DNA of 64,000 nt from Mesobacillus jeotgali (GTDB taxonomy: Bacteria; Bacillota; Bacilli; Bacillales; Cytobacillaceae), in NCBI RefSeq assembly GCF_900166585.1, contig NZ_FVZC01000009.1, positions 558,001-622,000 on the forward strand, in the 5' to 3' direction. The notes beneath the pieces are model-generated. The model searched no databases. It was not told the DNA's origin and saw nothing but the letters and a program-made list of their open reading frames with translations. Every line of letters starts with the position of its first letter. The stretch's first letter is position 1. Both the position numbers and the translations under genes were made by a program. Below, piece after piece: positions 51,379 through 61,807 of the stretch.

Positions 51379-53235
51379 ATGGAAACAGGAGCACTGAAAA
51401 GCTTATTTAACCTTAAGACAACACAGCAGACAAAAGCTGCTGAATTTCGTCCAGGACAAATCATTAATGGTAAAATAGTAAAACTTTATCCTGACCAAGT
51501 AGCTCAAGTTCAAATTGGGAACCAGATCATGGTAGCGCAATTAGAAGTGCCATTGTCAGCAAATGAACGCTACTGGTTTCAGGTCCAGTCTGGAGAAGGA
51601 AAGGTCCATTTAAAGGTGATCAGTGCAAGTGGAGAGGATAAGGGCCAGTCAGGAAACCTTACGAAAATCCTGGCCGAATTTTCAATGCAGCCGACAAAGG
51701 AAAATCTCGAGCTCATCCGTTTTTTCATAAAGGAACAACTCCCTGTTAACATTGATCTCCTTAAGCAGGCGTCAGAATGGCTAAAAACAGCCGATTCCCT
51801 GTCTGCCGGTCAGGATGCCATAAAAATGATGCTGACAAGGGGTATTCCCGTCACAAGGTCTTCATTCGACGCCCTATCTACGATCACCAAGGAACAGTCA
51901 CTGGTGCTTCTTATGGAACAGCTGGGAAAGGCTTTGGAATCCGTGAACCAAACAGATACAGGTGCCAGCCTAAGAAGGCTTTTGAACGAGATGCTGCCAT
52001 CAAACAGGTCTCTGACATCAGAGACTGCCCTGAACCACCTGGTTTCAGCATGGCTGAAGGACAATGGAAAGGAAAGTCAAGCTGCACTGGATCTGCTTAA
52101 ACGGTTTGGAGCGGTTCCATCGAAAAACGAGGAAAGCAACGTGTTGCAACAGATGTTATCGAAACTTCAAAGTCTAGAGACTGCGCAAGAGGATCTGCCT
52201 GCAGGACTAAGGTTCGTTAAGTCTGTCATAACTCTCTTGGAGAATGGTGAAATTCCAGCCGCAAGACAGTTGTTAACAGGCTCTACAAACGATAAAACAG
52301 TCGCTGTTAACCGCATATTGGACTCTCTTAGGCTCCTTGTTGACCAAACAAATGGCAAAGAGGGAGATTTACAGAAAGGGCTACAGGCTTTTAAGGGGTT
52401 ATTGTCACTCACCAATGATGGCAGGACTCTACCTCTGTTGCTGAGGGGGGAAGCTGACTGGAAGCAGGCTGGAGTGAAGTTATTGGAGGCAGCCAGCCGG
52501 CAGCAGTCTATCCCGTTGACAGGTGTGCAGGCACAGCTGTTAACGGAGGCAATTGTCAAAACTGAACCTACTCTAGTGCCTGGTGAAAATGGCACTTCAC
52601 TGCTGACTGATTCCAGGATTAAGAGCTTCCTTTCCGCTCTGGGACTATCTTATGAACAGCAACTTAGTGAAGCCATGAAGGCTGGGGAGAGTGGAAGGCT
52701 CCAAGTACCGGATACACTTAAATCTTTGCTTCTTCGTTTGTTGAATGAGAATCCTCCGCCGGTGGTGAGGGAAGCTGCGGAGCCGCTTCTAAATAAACTG
52801 ACAGGATTTCAGCTGCTTTCGCAGGAGGCAGGCCCCATCCAGCAGCTGGTCGTTCAGGTTCCATTTATTCTTGGGGGAAACGCGAGAGATCTGACAATGC
52901 AGTGGAGTGGCAAAAGGACCGAAGACGGAAAAATAGACGCTGATTACTGCCGCGTGCTCTTCTATCTGAAGTTACAGAATCTTGATGATACAATCGTCGA
53001 TATGCAGGTTCAGAATCGAGTGATGAGTTTACAGATTTTTAATGATCATCCATTTTTGAAGAAAATGGCCGAACAGATGACGCCGATATTGAAAAAGAAG
53101 TTGTCTGAACTGGATTACAAATTATCCTCTGTCCACTTTCATACTCCAGGAGAATCAAAGGCAGTATGGAATCAGCGGAGTCTGTCAGAATTATATGGGC
53201 AAAAAGAATATTCAGGAGTGGATATAAAAATATGA
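51379..53235 (+). CDS. ylqG: YlqG-like protein with a FliK-type C-terminal region
   Basis: This 618-residue protein corresponds by position to B. subtilis YlqG, which has no assigned function. There is no signal peptide or clear membrane helix. Residues about 25-90 look like a small beta domain. The middle (about 100-480) is helical, Leu/Gln-rich and low in recognisable motifs. Residues about 500-600 (DLTMQWSGKRTEDGKID, LKLQNLDDTIVDMQVQNR, then LSELDYKLSSVHF) resemble the conserved C-terminal domain of flagellar hook-length control proteins (FliK). It overlaps ylqH by ATGA. The FliK-like reading is by pattern and context and needs profile support. Confidence 0.75.
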   Translation: METGALKSLFNLKTTQQTKAAEFRPGQIINGKIVKLYPDQVAQVQIGNQIMVAQLEVPLSANERYWFQVQSGEGKVHLKVISASGEDKGQSGNLTKILAEFSMQPTKENLELIRFFIKEQLPVNIDLLKQASEWLKTADSLSAGQDAIKMMLTRGIPVTRSSFDALSTITKEQSLVLLMEQLGKALESVNQTDTGASLRRLLNEMLPSNRSLTSETALNHLVSAWLKDNGKESQAALDLLKRFGAVPSKNEESNVLQQMLSKLQSLETAQEDLPAGLRFVKSVITLLENGEIPAARQLLTGSTNDKTVAVNRILDSLRLLVDQTNGKEGDLQKGLQAFKGLLSLTNDGRTLPLLLRGEADWKQAGVKLLEAASRQQSIPLTGVQAQLLTEAIVKTEPTLVPGENGTSLLTDSRIKSFLSALGLSYEQQLSEAMKAGESGRLQVPDTLKSLLLRLLNENPPPVVREAAEPLLNKLTGFQLLSQEAGPIQQLVVQVPFILGGNARDLTMQWSGKRTEDGKIDADYCRVLFYLKLQNLDDTIVDMQVQNRVMSLQIFNDHPFLKKMAEQMTPILKKKLSELDYKLSSVHFHTPGESKAVWNQRSLSELYGQKEYSGVDIKI

Positions 53236-53516
53236 AGACTCCTAAGCACACGAGGAAAACAGCTGTAGCACTTGGATATAATGCAGGAAGTATGGACGCT
53301 CCAAAAGTGATGGCGAAGGGAAAGGGTCTCGTAGCAGAGCAAATCATTGAGAAAGCAAAGAATCATGACATTCCCATTCAGGAAGACCCATCACTTGTCG
53401 AAGTTTTGTCGCAGCTGGAATTAAATGAGAGAATACCAGAAGAGTTATACCAGGCAGTAGCAGAGGTTTTTTCCTTTATCTATCATCTCGACCAGCAAAC
53501 AGGCAAGCGAAATTAA
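53232..53516 (+). CDS. ylqH: FlhB C-terminal-domain-like protein YlqH
   Basis: A 94-residue stand-alone protein similar to the cytosolic tail of the type III export gate protein FlhB. It has the ...AVALGYN...APKVMAKGKGLVAEQIIEKAKNH.. region (positions about 12-45) and the C-terminal IPEELYQAVAEVFSFIY segment. It lacks the FlhB membrane part and the self-cleaving NPTH motif (the equivalent place reads TRKTAVAL). It begins within the ylqG stop, pointing to joint function. I start at the ATG at 53232; the upstream extension lies inside ylqG. A strong terminator follows. Confidence 0.88.
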   Translation: MKTPKHTRKTAVALGYNAGSMDAPKVMAKGKGLVAEQIIEKAKNHDIPIQEDPSLVEVLSQLELNERIPEELYQAVAEVFSFIYHLDQQTGKRN

Positions 53517-53574
53517 TATTTTCTGGTATCGATAAATGAAACAAAAATAGTTTTTTTAACTATAATTTCGACGC

Positions 53575-53608
53575 AAAAAGCCGGGAAAGGTTATCATCCC
53601 GGCTTTTT
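53575..53608 (+). terminator. Terminator after ylqH
   Basis: AAAAAGCCGGGA (53575-53586) pairs with TCCCGGCTTTTT (53597-53608). Confidence 0.93.
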
Positions 53609-53678
53609 ATGATGTAAGTCTATGGCTGTGAAGCTTTTTTGCAATATTTAAAATGAGGAAATATTTAATTCATAAAGG

Positions 53679-53707
53679 TAGACAATCAATATTTCATTAT
53701 ATAAAAT
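53679..53707 (+). promoter_or_regulatory. Sigma-A promoter for sucCD
   Basis: TAGACA (53679-53684) and TAAAAT (53702-53707) are spaced by 17 bases. Just downstream, TGAAAGCGCAGTCT is a partial match (about two mismatches) to a CcpA cre site. A catabolite link is possible but weak. Confidence 0.6.
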
Positions 53708-53768
53708 GAAAGCGCAGTCTATTTTTTCAAAATTTAAATGAATTATATTTTCTACTTAGGAGAATGAA

Positions 53769-53795
53769 TGATCACCGTGTAACTCTTAGTGATCA
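53769..53795 (+). promoter_or_regulatory. Inverted repeat in the sucCD leader
   Basis: TGATCAC (53769-53775) and GTGATCA (53789-53795) form perfect 7-bp arms around 13 bases, and TTTTTCT follows shortly. It could be an operator or an RNA hairpin between promoter and start codon. Confidence 0.45.
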
Positions 53796-53827
53796 GTGTG
53801 TTTTTCTAATAGATAGGAGGATGGGAA

Positions 53828-54988
53828 ATGAATGTCCATGAGTATCAAGGAAAAGAAATCCTCAGAAAATATGGGGTAAAAGTACCGAATGGAAAGGTTG
53901 CTTTTACAGTTGACGAAGCTGTTGAAGCAGCAAAAGAGCTTGGGTCTTCAGTAGTTGTCGTAAAGGCTCAAATCCATGCTGGCGGAAGGGGTAAAGCCGG
54001 CGGTGTCAAGGTAGCGAAAAACCTTGATGAAGTACGTACATATGCTTCTGAAATTCTTGGCAAGACACTGGTTACTCACCAGACTGGTCCAGAAGGCAAG
54101 GAAGTAAAACGCCTGTTAATCGAAGAAGGATGTGACATCAAGAAGGAGTACTACGTAGGTCTTGTACTTGACCGCGCTACTTCACATGTTGTCCTGATGG
54201 CTTCAGAAGAAGGCGGAACCGAAATCGAAGAAGTTGCAGAAGCGACTCCGGAGAAAATCTTCAAAGAAGAAATCGATCCTGTATTAGGTCTTATGCCTTA
54301 CCAGGCTCGCCGCATCGCATTCAACATCAATATCCCAAAAGAGCTTGTCAACCAGGCTGTTAAATTCATGATGGGATTATATAATGCGTATATCGAAAAG
54401 GATTGCTCGATCGCTGAAATCAATCCGCTTGTCGTTACTGGCGACGGTCAGGTTATGGCACTTGACGCTAAATTGAATTTTGATTCGAATGCTCTATATC
54501 GCCAAAAGGATATACTTGAATACCGTGACCTTGAGGAAGAAGATCCAAAGGAAATCGAAGCATCTAAGTACGACCTTAGCTATATTTCTTTGGATGGAAA
54601 TATCGGCTGCATGGTCAACGGTGCAGGACTTGCGATGGCAACGATGGACATCGTTAAGCATTATGGCGGGGACCCGGCCAACTTCCTTGATGTTGGGGGC
54701 GGTGCGACTGCTGAGAAAGTAACGGAAGCATTTAAAATCATCCTTTCGGATCCTAATGTTAAAGGGATTTTTGTTAACATCTTCGGCGGCATCATGAAGT
54801 GCGACGTTATCGCTACAGGAGTAGTTGAAGCAGCAAAGCAAGTTGGGCTGGAAGTTCCGCTTGTAGTTCGCCTTGAAGGTACTAACGTGGATCTTGGAAA
54901 GCAGATTCTAAACGAATCTGGCTTAAATATCATTGCGGCTGAATCTATGGCAGACGGCGCTGAAAAAATCGTTTCATTAGTTAAGTAG
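53828..54988 (+). CDS. sucC: Succinate-CoA ligase (ADP-forming), beta subunit
   Basis: This 386-residue subunit has an N-terminal ATP-grasp nucleotide-binding domain (with [15 protein letters not shown]) and a C-terminal CoA-ligase domain ([17 protein letters not shown]). With SucD it converts succinyl-CoA to succinate in the TCA cycle, making ATP. The ribosome site is AGGAGGATGGG. sucD follows after 22 bases. Confidence 0.98.
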   Translation: MNVHEYQGKEILRKYGVKVPNGKVAFTVDEAVEAAKELGSSVVVVKAQIHAGGRGKAGGVKVAKNLDEVRTYASEILGKTLVTHQTGPEGKEVKRLLIEEGCDIKKEYYVGLVLDRATSHVVLMASEEGGTEIEEVAEATPEKIFKEEIDPVLGLMPYQARRIAFNINIPKELVNQAVKFMMGLYNAYIEKDCSIAEINPLVVTGDGQVMALDAKLNFDSNALYRQKDILEYRDLEEEDPKEIEASKYDLSYISLDGNIGCMVNGAGLAMATMDIVKHYGGDPANFLDVGGGATAEKVTEAFKIILSDPNVKGIFVNIFGGIMKCDVIATGVVEAAKQVGLEVPLVVRLEGTNVDLGKQILNESGLNIIAAESMADGAEKIVSLVK

Positions 54989-55010
54989 GATCGAAAGGAG
55001 AGAATTTGAC

Positions 55011-55913
55011 GTGAGCGTATTCATTAATAAAGACACTAAAGTCATTGTTCAAGGTATTACGGGTTCAACAGCCCTTTTCCATACAAAACAAATGCTTGAA
55101 TATGGTACAAAAATTGTTGGAGGAACATCTCCAGGCAAAGGCGGCTCTGAAGTAGAAGGCGTTCCTGTTTTCAATACAGTAAAAGAAGCGGTCGATGCTA
55201 CAGGCGCAAACGCATCTGTTATCTATGTACCCGCTCCATTCGCTGCGGATGCGATTATCGAAGCTGTTGATGCAGAGCTTGATTTAGCAATCTGTATCAC
55301 TGAGCATATTCCGGTATTGGATATGGTTAAGGTTAAGCGCTATATGGAAGGGAAGAAAACACGCCTTGTTGGTCCTAACTGCCCGGGTGTCATTACTCCT
55401 GAAGAGTGCAAGATCGGTATCATGCCTGGATATATCCATAAAAAAGGCCATGTTGGCGTTGTATCACGTTCAGGAACGCTGACATATGAAGCAGTACACC
55501 AGTTGACTCAAGCAGGGATCGGCCAGTCTACAGCTGTTGGTATCGGCGGAGACCCAGTTAACGGAACAAACTTTATCGATGTCCTTAAGGCATTCAATGA
55601 AGATCCAGAAACATATGCTGTCATCATGATCGGTGAAATCGGCGGTACAGCTGAAGAAGAAGCAGCTGAATGGGTGAAGGCTAACATGACTAAGCCTGTT
55701 GTCGGTTTTATCGGCGGCAGAACTGCCCCTCCAGGGAAGCGCATGGGTCATGCCGGTGCGATTATTTCTGGCGGAAAAGGTACAGCAGACGAAAAGATTC
55801 GCGTAATGAACGAATGCGGCATCCAGGTTGCTGAAACTCCATCTGTTATGGGTGAAACCTTGATTGGCGTATTGAAAGAGCAAGGTCTGTACGACAAGTG
55901 TAAAACTCACTAA
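55011..55913 (+). CDS. sucD: Succinate-CoA ligase (ADP-forming), alpha subunit
   Basis: A 300-residue subunit with a CoA-binding Rossmann domain ([24 protein letters not shown]) and a ligase domain whose His247, in [11 protein letters not shown], is the phosphohistidine. It starts with GTG at 55011 behind AAAGGAGAG. A terminator follows and separates it from dprA. Confidence 0.98.
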   Translation: MSVFINKDTKVIVQGITGSTALFHTKQMLEYGTKIVGGTSPGKGGSEVEGVPVFNTVKEAVDATGANASVIYVPAPFAADAIIEAVDAELDLAICITEHIPVLDMVKVKRYMEGKKTRLVGPNCPGVITPEECKIGIMPGYIHKKGHVGVVSRSGTLTYEAVHQLTQAGIGQSTAVGIGGDPVNGTNFIDVLKAFNEDPETYAVIMIGEIGGTAEEEAAEWVKANMTKPVVGFIGGRTAPPGKRMGHAGAIISGGKGTADEKIRVMNECGIQVAETPSVMGETLIGVLKEQGLYDKCKTH

Positions 55914-55927
55914 TATAATTTAACAAG

Positions 55928-55957
55928 CAGTCCCTCTAACTAGAGGGGCTGTTTATT
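55928..55957 (+). terminator. Terminator after sucD
   Basis: CAGTCCCTCTA (55928-55938) pairs with TAGAGGGGCTG (55941-55951), with one G-U pair and a very short loop. TTTATT follows. Confidence 0.85.
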
Positions 55958-55975
55958 AATCCCAGGGGGATGAAA

Positions 55976-56824
55976 ATGGATGATTTTAATAAGAAGCTAA
56001 TCCAGCTTGTCCACAGCAGGCATGCAAACTGGAAAGCGATATACTCAATCCTGAAACGCGATTCTGCCAGCAATAATAATGAAGAAACCGGATATGCCTC
56101 CTATCTGCCTCAAACCCAAAAACTCCTCAGAGACCATCAGCGAATTTCCCTAGCACAACTTCTCTATCATTATTCCTCACAGAATATTCACTTGATTACT
56201 ATTTTTGACGATAATTATCCCGCTAGACTTAAGACCATCTATCAGCCTCCCTGGATTCTTTTCGCAAAGGGAGACGTCTCTTTGCTTCAGATGAATAAGA
56301 GCCTTGCTGTCGTTGGCTCGAGGAATGCGACAGAATATGGGATCAAGACAATTGACTACTTATTTCCTTCATTAATAGAGAGGGACATAATGATTGTCAG
56401 TGGTCTCGCAAAAGGGATTGATGCTCATGCCCATAAGGGAGCCATAAAGCTTGGAGGGAAGACGATCGGGGTCATTGCAGGGGGATTTGATCATTTGTAC
56501 CCGAGGGAAAATATTAAGCTGGCAGAATTTATGATGGAAAATCAGCTGGTTATATCTGAATATCCTCCAGCCACTCGGCCGGCAAAATGGCATTTTCCAA
56601 TGCGAAACAGGATTATCAGCGGCCTTTCAATGGGTACACTGGTTATTGAAGCAAGGAAGAAGAGCGGATCACTGATTACTGCAGATTTCGCATTGAATGA
56701 AGGCCGGGATGTGTTTGCGGTTCCTGGTAGTATCCTGACCCCTGACTCTGATGGCGTCCACTATTTGATTCAGCAGGGTGCAAAATTGATCAGAACTTCT
56801 GAAGATATCCTGGAGGAACTCGGG
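55976..56824 (+). CDS. dprA: DNA-processing protein DprA (Smf)
   Basis: This protein of about 284 residues protects incoming single-stranded DNA and loads RecA during transformation. A short N-terminal helical region is followed by the Rossmann-like DprA core, with VVGSRNATEYG, SGLAKGIDAHAHKGA, GVIAGGFDHLYPREN and FPMRNRIISGLS. The C-terminal winged-helix domain of longer family members is absent or minimal. I choose the ATG at 55976, five bases after AGGGGGA. The ATG at 55970 touches that site. The frame ends with TAA at 56828-56830. Confidence 0.9.
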
Positions 56825-56830
56825 AAGTAA

Positions 56831-57132
56831 TGTGGAATGATAAGAAGAGAAATGTATATAATGCTAAAAAGCCTTATATTGGGGCTAGGTCGTGAAAATA
56901 TTTGCACAAATAAGCTGGATTTTCAGCCTGCTTTTGAAAGAGGATTTTAGATTTATATTAAAATTTGCAACAAAAAGGTTGAAATAATTTTAAAACTGTT
57001 ATACATTTTGCATCAGGTATTTTAAAATCCCCAAATTAGTTGAAACCGTTTACTTTAAGGGTAAATTTGACAATTTTAAGATATGTATATAATAATTAAT
57101 GATAATTTTAAACCTCTAAGGAGGACAATTGG
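56831..57132 (+). promoter_or_regulatory. dprA-topA gap with candidate topA promoter
   Basis: No gene is seen. A perfect TTGACA lies at 57067-57072, with TATAAT at 57088-57093 (15-base spacing) or TAATAA at 57090-57095 (17 bases). A 21-codon frame begins on the last base of the dprA stop but has no spaced ribosome site. A weak hairpin (GCTG...CAGC followed by CTGCTTTTG) near 56933 may end dprA transcription. Confidence 0.5.
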
Positions 57133-59208
57133 ATGTCAGAGTTTTTAGTCATCGTCGAATCGCCAGCAAAGGCTAAGACGATTGAACGTTATCTAGGAAA
57201 AAAATATAAAGTGAAAGCTTCTATGGGCCATTTAATAGATTTGCCTAAGAGCCAGATGGGAATTGACACGAAAAACAATTATAACCCAAAATACATTACG
57301 ATCAGAGGGAAAGGTCCCGTACTCAAGGAATTGAAATCAGCTGCTAAAAAGGCAAAGAAAGTCTATCTCGCAGCCGACCCCGACAGAGAAGGGGAGGCAA
57401 TTGCCTGGCATTTGGCCCAAAGTCTCGACGTTGATGTACATTCTGATTGCCGTGTAGTATTTAATGAGATTACCAAGGATGCCATCAAGGAATCATTCAA
57501 ACATCCAAGGGCAATCAATATGGATCTGGTAGATGCCCAGCAGGCTCGCCGTGCACTAGACAGGCTGGTAGGATATAATATCAGTCCGCTTCTTTGGAAG
57601 AAAGTAAAGAAGGGGTTGAGCGCAGGTCGGGTTCAATCAGTTGCCTTACGGATGATCATTGACCGCGAAAAAGAAATCGCCGCGTTTGAGCCGGAGGAAT
57701 ATTGGACAATTGGTGCAGAATTCCTTAAAGGGAAAAATGCATTTGAAGCTTCTTTTTATGGAATCGGCAAAGAGAAAGCAGAACTGAAGTCAGAGGAGGA
57801 TGTGAAAAACATTCTCAAACAAGTGAAGGGAAACAAGTTCACAGTGAATTCAGTGACGAAGAAAGAAAGGAAGCGACATCCAGCTCCGCCATTCATCACT
57901 TCTTCTTTGCAGCAGGAGGCAGCAAGAAAACTTAACTTCCGCGCGAAGAAGACGATGATGCTTGCCCAGCAGCTTTATGAAGGAATCGATCTTGGAAAAG
58001 AAGGAACAGTCGGTTTGATCACGTATATGAGGACGGACTCTACCAGGATTTCTGAGGTTGCCCAGGGAGAAGCTAAGGAGTTTATCATTAGCGAATATGG
58101 TGAAAATTTCGTACAGACAGAAGCCAGAAAAGAAAAGAAGCAGTCCAATGCGCAAGATGCCCATGAAGCGATAAGGCCGACTAGCACATTGAAAGTACCG
58201 GATAAGATAAAGGAATTTCTTTCAAGGGATCAGTACAGGCTTTATAAGCTGATATGGGAACGATTTGTAGCCAGCCAGATGGCTTCAGCGATCATGGATA
58301 CGATGAGTGTTGATTTAATGAATGGGGATATCACTTTCCGTGCTACTGGCTCAAAAGTTAAATTCCCTGGATTCATGAAGGTATATGTAGAAGGAACTGA
58401 TGACCAGGTTGAGGAAAAAGATAAATTCCTTCCAGACCTTAAGGAAGGAGACGAGGTCATCAAAAAAGAAATCGAGCCGAAACAGCACTTTACACAGCCG
58501 CCTCCAAGATATACTGAAGCGAGGCTAGTCCGGACGCTTGAGGAAATGGGGATCGGACGGCCATCCACATATGCGCCAACTCTAGATACGATCCAGAAAA
58601 GAGGGTATGTATCCCTTGATAATAAACGATTCGTTCCTACAGAGCTGGGCGAGGTCATTCATGAATTAATGCTTGAGTTCTTCCCGGAAATCCTCGACCT
58701 GGAGTTCACCGCTAAAATGGAGGAGAACTTGGACCATGTTGAGGAAGGGAAAATCAATTGGGTTAAAGTCATTGATGATTTCTACCGTGATTTTGAAAAG
58801 AGTCTCGAAGTAGCGGAGAAGGAAATGCAGGAAATCGAAATCAAGGACGAACCTGCCGGAGAAGATTGTGAACACTGCGGTTCGCCGATGGTCTTTAAGA
58901 TGGGCCGGTACGGTAAATTCATGGCTTGCAGCAATTTTCCGGATTGCCGGAACACGAAGGCGATTGTCAAGGAGATCGGGGTCAAATGCCCCAAATGTGA
59001 AGAAGGCAATATCATCGAGCGGAAGAGCAAAAAACGCCGCATTTTCTACGGCTGCGACCGTTACCCTGAATGTGACTTCCTTTCCTGGGACAAACCACTT
59101 GCAAGAAAATGCCCGAAATGCGAAAATATGCTTGTCGAGAAGAAGCTTAAAAAGGGTGTCCAGGTTCAGTGTACAGAATGTGATTACAAAGAAGAACCCC
59201 AAAGCTAG
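57133..59208 (+). CDS. topA: DNA topoisomerase I (type IA)
   Basis: This 691-residue enzyme relaxes negative supercoils. It has an N-terminal Toprim domain ([34 protein letters not shown]), a catalytic Tyr298 in [12 protein letters not shown], and a C-terminal tail (about 575-691) with three zinc-ribbon units of paired cysteines (CEHCGS...CSNFPDC; CPKCEE...CDRYPEC; CPKCEN...CTEC). The ribosome site AAGGAGGAC supports the ATG. The conserved neighbours dprA and trmFO flank it. Confidence 0.98.
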   Translation: MSEFLVIVESPAKAKTIERYLGKKYKVKASMGHLIDLPKSQMGIDTKNNYNPKYITIRGKGPVLKELKSAAKKAKKVYLAADPDREGEAIAWHLAQSLDVDVHSDCRVVFNEITKDAIKESFKHPRAINMDLVDAQQARRALDRLVGYNISPLLWKKVKKGLSAGRVQSVALRMIIDREKEIAAFEPEEYWTIGAEFLKGKNAFEASFYGIGKEKAELKSEEDVKNILKQVKGNKFTVNSVTKKERKRHPAPPFITSSLQQEAARKLNFRAKKTMMLAQQLYEGIDLGKEGTVGLITYMRTDSTRISEVAQGEAKEFIISEYGENFVQTEARKEKKQSNAQDAHEAIRPTSTLKVPDKIKEFLSRDQYRLYKLIWERFVASQMASAIMDTMSVDLMNGDITFRATGSKVKFPGFMKVYVEGTDDQVEEKDKFLPDLKEGDEVIKKEIEPKQHFTQPPPRYTEARLVRTLEEMGIGRPSTYAPTLDTIQKRGYVSLDNKRFVPTELGEVIHELMLEFFPEILDLEFTAKMEENLDHVEEGKINWVKVIDDFYRDFEKSLEVAEKEMQEIEIKDEPAGEDCEHCGSPMVFKMGRYGKFMACSNFPDCRNTKAIVKEIGVKCPKCEEGNIIERKSKKRRIFYGCDRYPECDFLSWDKPLARKCPKCENMLVEKKLKKGVQVQCTECDYKEEPQS

Positions 59209-59235
59209 AGTGAGCCCAGTGCTCACTCTTTATGT
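59207..59235 (+). terminator. Terminator after topA
   Basis: AGAGTGAGC (59207-59215) pairs with GCTCACTCT (59221-59229), followed by TTATGTTT. The stem overlaps the stop codon. Confidence 0.85.
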
Positions 59236-59248
59236 TTGTATAGAAGAT

Positions 59249-59279
59249 GTCGGGGCTGACCAAGGCGCTTGCGCTTTTA
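59249..59279 (+). repeat. 3' fragment of the intergenic repeat family
   Basis: TGTCGGGGCTGACCAAGGCG and the following CTTGCGCTTTTA match the right end of the units at 9769-10009. Only the tail is present. The rest of the topA-trmFO gap (to 59516) is A+T rich with two TATAAT boxes (59363, 59394) but no convincing -35 and no gene. Confidence 0.75.
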
Positions 59280-59516
59280 TGATTTGAAACTTTTTTCTTT
59301 CTTTTTCGTATAGTAAAGTGCAAAATGTACAGGTATCAGGGAAAAGTAAGTAAGATGGAGTATATAATAGAAGCTTTATGTTAAGGCAGATGGTATAATA
59401 AGCTTTTTGATAAGGCTGTTGGTGTGATTTTGCCTAAAATTCAAAAATTAATGTTGTTACCAAGACATAATTTTACAATTGGGACTACTTTTTTTAGCAA
59501 TGGAGGAAATAGAGAT

Positions 59517-60824
59517 ATGACTGAAGCAACAGTAAATGTCATTGGTGCCGGTCTGGCAGGAAGTGAGGCTGCCTGGCAGCTTGCAGAGAGAGGCATTAAA
59601 GTTAATCTATATGAAATGAGACCAGTAAAGCAGACACCTGCCCATCATACAGATAAATTTGCCGAATTGGTATGCAGTAACTCATTGCGTGCTAATACAT
59701 TAACAAATGCAGTAGGTGTTTTAAAAGAAGAGATGAGGATGCTGAACTCTGTCATCATTGGGGCGGCGGACGCATGTGCTGTTCCAGCTGGCGGTGCTTT
59801 GGCAGTTGACCGTCACGAATTTGCTGCCCACGTTACGAATTCGGTGAAAGAGCATCCTAATGTAACGGTTATTAATGAAGAAATCACAGAAATTCCGGCA
59901 GGGCCTACAGTCATTGCCACAGGCCCATTGACTAGCCCAGCATTGTCTGAACAATTGAAACAGCTCACTGGAGAAGAATATCTTTATTTTTATGATGCTG
60001 CAGCGCCGATTATTGAGAAGGATAGCATCGATATGGAGAAAGTTTACCTGAAATCCAGATATGACAAAGGGGAAGCTGCCTACCTAAACTGTCCTATGAC
60101 AGAAGAAGAATTCGACAGATTTTACGAGGCATTGATCGCGGCTGAAACAGTCCCTCTGAAGGAATTTGAAAAAGAGATCTTTTTTGAAGGGTGCATGCCA
60201 ATTGAGGTAATGGCACAACGAGGCAGAAAAACAATGTTGTTTGGTCCCTTGAAGCCAGTAGGTCTAGAGGATCCAAGAACAGGGAAAAGGCCATATGCAG
60301 TTATCCAGCTGCGGCAGGATGACGCTGCGGGCACACTTTACAATATAGTTGGCTTCCAGACGCATTTGAAATGGGGTCCTCAAAAAGAAGTGCTTAGCTT
60401 GATACCTGGACTGGAGAATGCGGAAATCGTCCGTTATGGCGTCATGCACCGCAATACGTTCATCAACTCTCCAAAGGTTCTGAGAGCGACATATCAATTT
60501 AGGAATAGAGAGGATTTATTCTTTGCAGGACAAATGACAGGAGTCGAAGGTTATGTAGAATCAGCTGCCAGCGGCTTGATTGCGGGAATTAATGCAGCAC
60601 GCCTTGTAAAAGGAGAAGAACCAGTTGAATTCCCTCATGAAACAGCGATGGGCAGTATGGCCAGATATATTACAACAACCAATGCGAAAAACTTCCAGCC
60701 GATGAACGCAAACTTTGGACTTTTCCCTGATCTCCCTGAGAAAATTAGGGCTAAGCAAGAACGTAACGAAAAGCATGCTTCCAGAGCATTGGAAACAATT
60801 CAGAAATTTGTGAAAAATTTGTAA
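59517..60824 (+). CDS. trmFO: tRNA m5U54 methyltransferase TrmFO (folate/FAD-dependent)
   Basis: A 435-residue flavoprotein (Gid) that methylates U54 in the tRNA T-loop using methylenetetrahydrofolate. The FAD-binding [19 protein letters not shown] motif lies at the N-terminus. [10 protein letters not shown] carries a conserved cysteine, and [17 protein letters not shown] binds FAD near the C-terminus. The ATG at 59517, nine bases after GGAGGA, gives the family length. Codons upstream to 59424 are not conserved-looking. Confidence 0.97.
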   Translation: MTEATVNVIGAGLAGSEAAWQLAERGIKVNLYEMRPVKQTPAHHTDKFAELVCSNSLRANTLTNAVGVLKEEMRMLNSVIIGAADACAVPAGGALAVDRHEFAAHVTNSVKEHPNVTVINEEITEIPAGPTVIATGPLTSPALSEQLKQLTGEEYLYFYDAAAPIIEKDSIDMEKVYLKSRYDKGEAAYLNCPMTEEEFDRFYEALIAAETVPLKEFEKEIFFEGCMPIEVMAQRGRKTMLFGPLKPVGLEDPRTGKRPYAVIQLRQDDAAGTLYNIVGFQTHLKWGPQKEVLSLIPGLENAEIVRYGVMHRNTFINSPKVLRATYQFRNREDLFFAGQMTGVEGYVESAASGLIAGINAARLVKGEEPVEFPHETAMGSMARYITTTNAKNFQPMNANFGLFPDLPEKIRAKQERNEKHASRALETIQKFVKNL

Positions 60825-60884
60825 TTTATATTGCGAGGGCTATACAAATATGATACTATTTAGTAGCCCTTGTGAGGTGACGAA

Positions 60885-61787
60885 ATGGAAGCAAATGTGA
60901 ACAATTCTTTAAAGTTATTTATTGAATATTTACAAATCGAGAAAAATTACTCACAATATACAATTGAACATTATCAACATGATATTAGGGAATTTTTTTT
61001 GTTCATGTCTGAACAAGGGTTGGCCAGTCTGGATGAGATCGAGTATGCCGATACACGGATTTATCTTACAAAGTTGTTTGATCAGCAGCTATCAAGAAAA
61101 TCAGTGGCAAGGAAAATCTCCTGCATGCGCAGCTTTTACAAGTTTCTGCTCCGGGAAAAAATGGTGACTGATAATCCATTTTCCCTTGTATCCATCCCGA
61201 AACTGGAAAAGCGGCTGCCAGATTTTTTTTACGAAGAGGAACTATCTCAGCTATTCCAGGCTTGTGAAACCGATACTGCGTTAGGAAAAAGGAATAAAGC
61301 ACTTTTGGAGATGCTTTATGCAACGGGAATCCGGGTAGGTGAGTGCTGTAAAATCCAGGTGAAGGAACTTGATTTATCTCTTTCGACTGTTTTAATTCAT
61401 GGGAAAAGGAAAAAGGATAGATATGTTCCTTTCGGAAGTTTTGCTCAAGATGCCCTTTTTGACTACATAAAGAATGGAAGGCCAGACCTGCTGCAAGGTA
61501 AGGATGACCACGGCTTTTTATTCTTAAATTTCCGCGGAGGACCACTGACAGACCGAGGGATCAGGGAAGTCCTGAATAAACTGATTGAAAAGTCGGCTCT
61601 GACAGGAAAAATCCATCCTCATAAATTGCGCCATACCTTTGCGACACATTTGATGAGTAATGGAGCAGATATGAGGACTGTCCAGGAGCTGCTTGGCCAT
61701 GCCTTCCTTTCTTCGACGCAAGTTTATACGCATGTTACAAAGGAGCACTTACGGAGTATTTATATGTCCCATCATCCGAGGGCATAA
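60885..61787 (+). CDS. xerC: Tyrosine recombinase XerC (CodV)
   Basis: A 300-residue site-specific recombinase resolving chromosome dimers at dif with XerD. The N-terminal SAM-like core-binding domain covers about 1-95. The catalytic domain has Arg150, Lys174, His246-x2-Arg249, His272 and nucleophile Tyr281. It is the first gene of codV-clpQ-clpY-codY. This is a housekeeping Xer, not a sign of a mobile element. Confidence 0.96.
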   Translation: MEANVNNSLKLFIEYLQIEKNYSQYTIEHYQHDIREFFLFMSEQGLASLDEIEYADTRIYLTKLFDQQLSRKSVARKISCMRSFYKFLLREKMVTDNPFSLVSIPKLEKRLPDFFYEEELSQLFQACETDTALGKRNKALLEMLYATGIRVGECCKIQVKELDLSLSTVLIHGKRKKDRYVPFGSFAQDALFDYIKNGRPDLLQGKDDHGFLFLNFRGGPLTDRGIREVLNKLIEKSALTGKIHPHKLRHTFATHLMSNGADMRTVQELLGHAFLSSTQVYTHVTKEHLRSIYMSHHPRA

Positions 61788-61807
61788 GCCAAAAGGAGGA
61801 CGAAGAG

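Noticed and set aside
56830..56895. 21-codon frame starting on the dprA stop
   Set aside because: The only ribosome-like sequence is too close to the ATG, and the peptide has no recognisable features.
60885..61787. Tyrosine recombinase as a sign of an integrated element
   Set aside because: It is the chromosomal XerC/CodV in its conserved place next to hslV-hslU-codY. No attachment repeats or phage genes are present.
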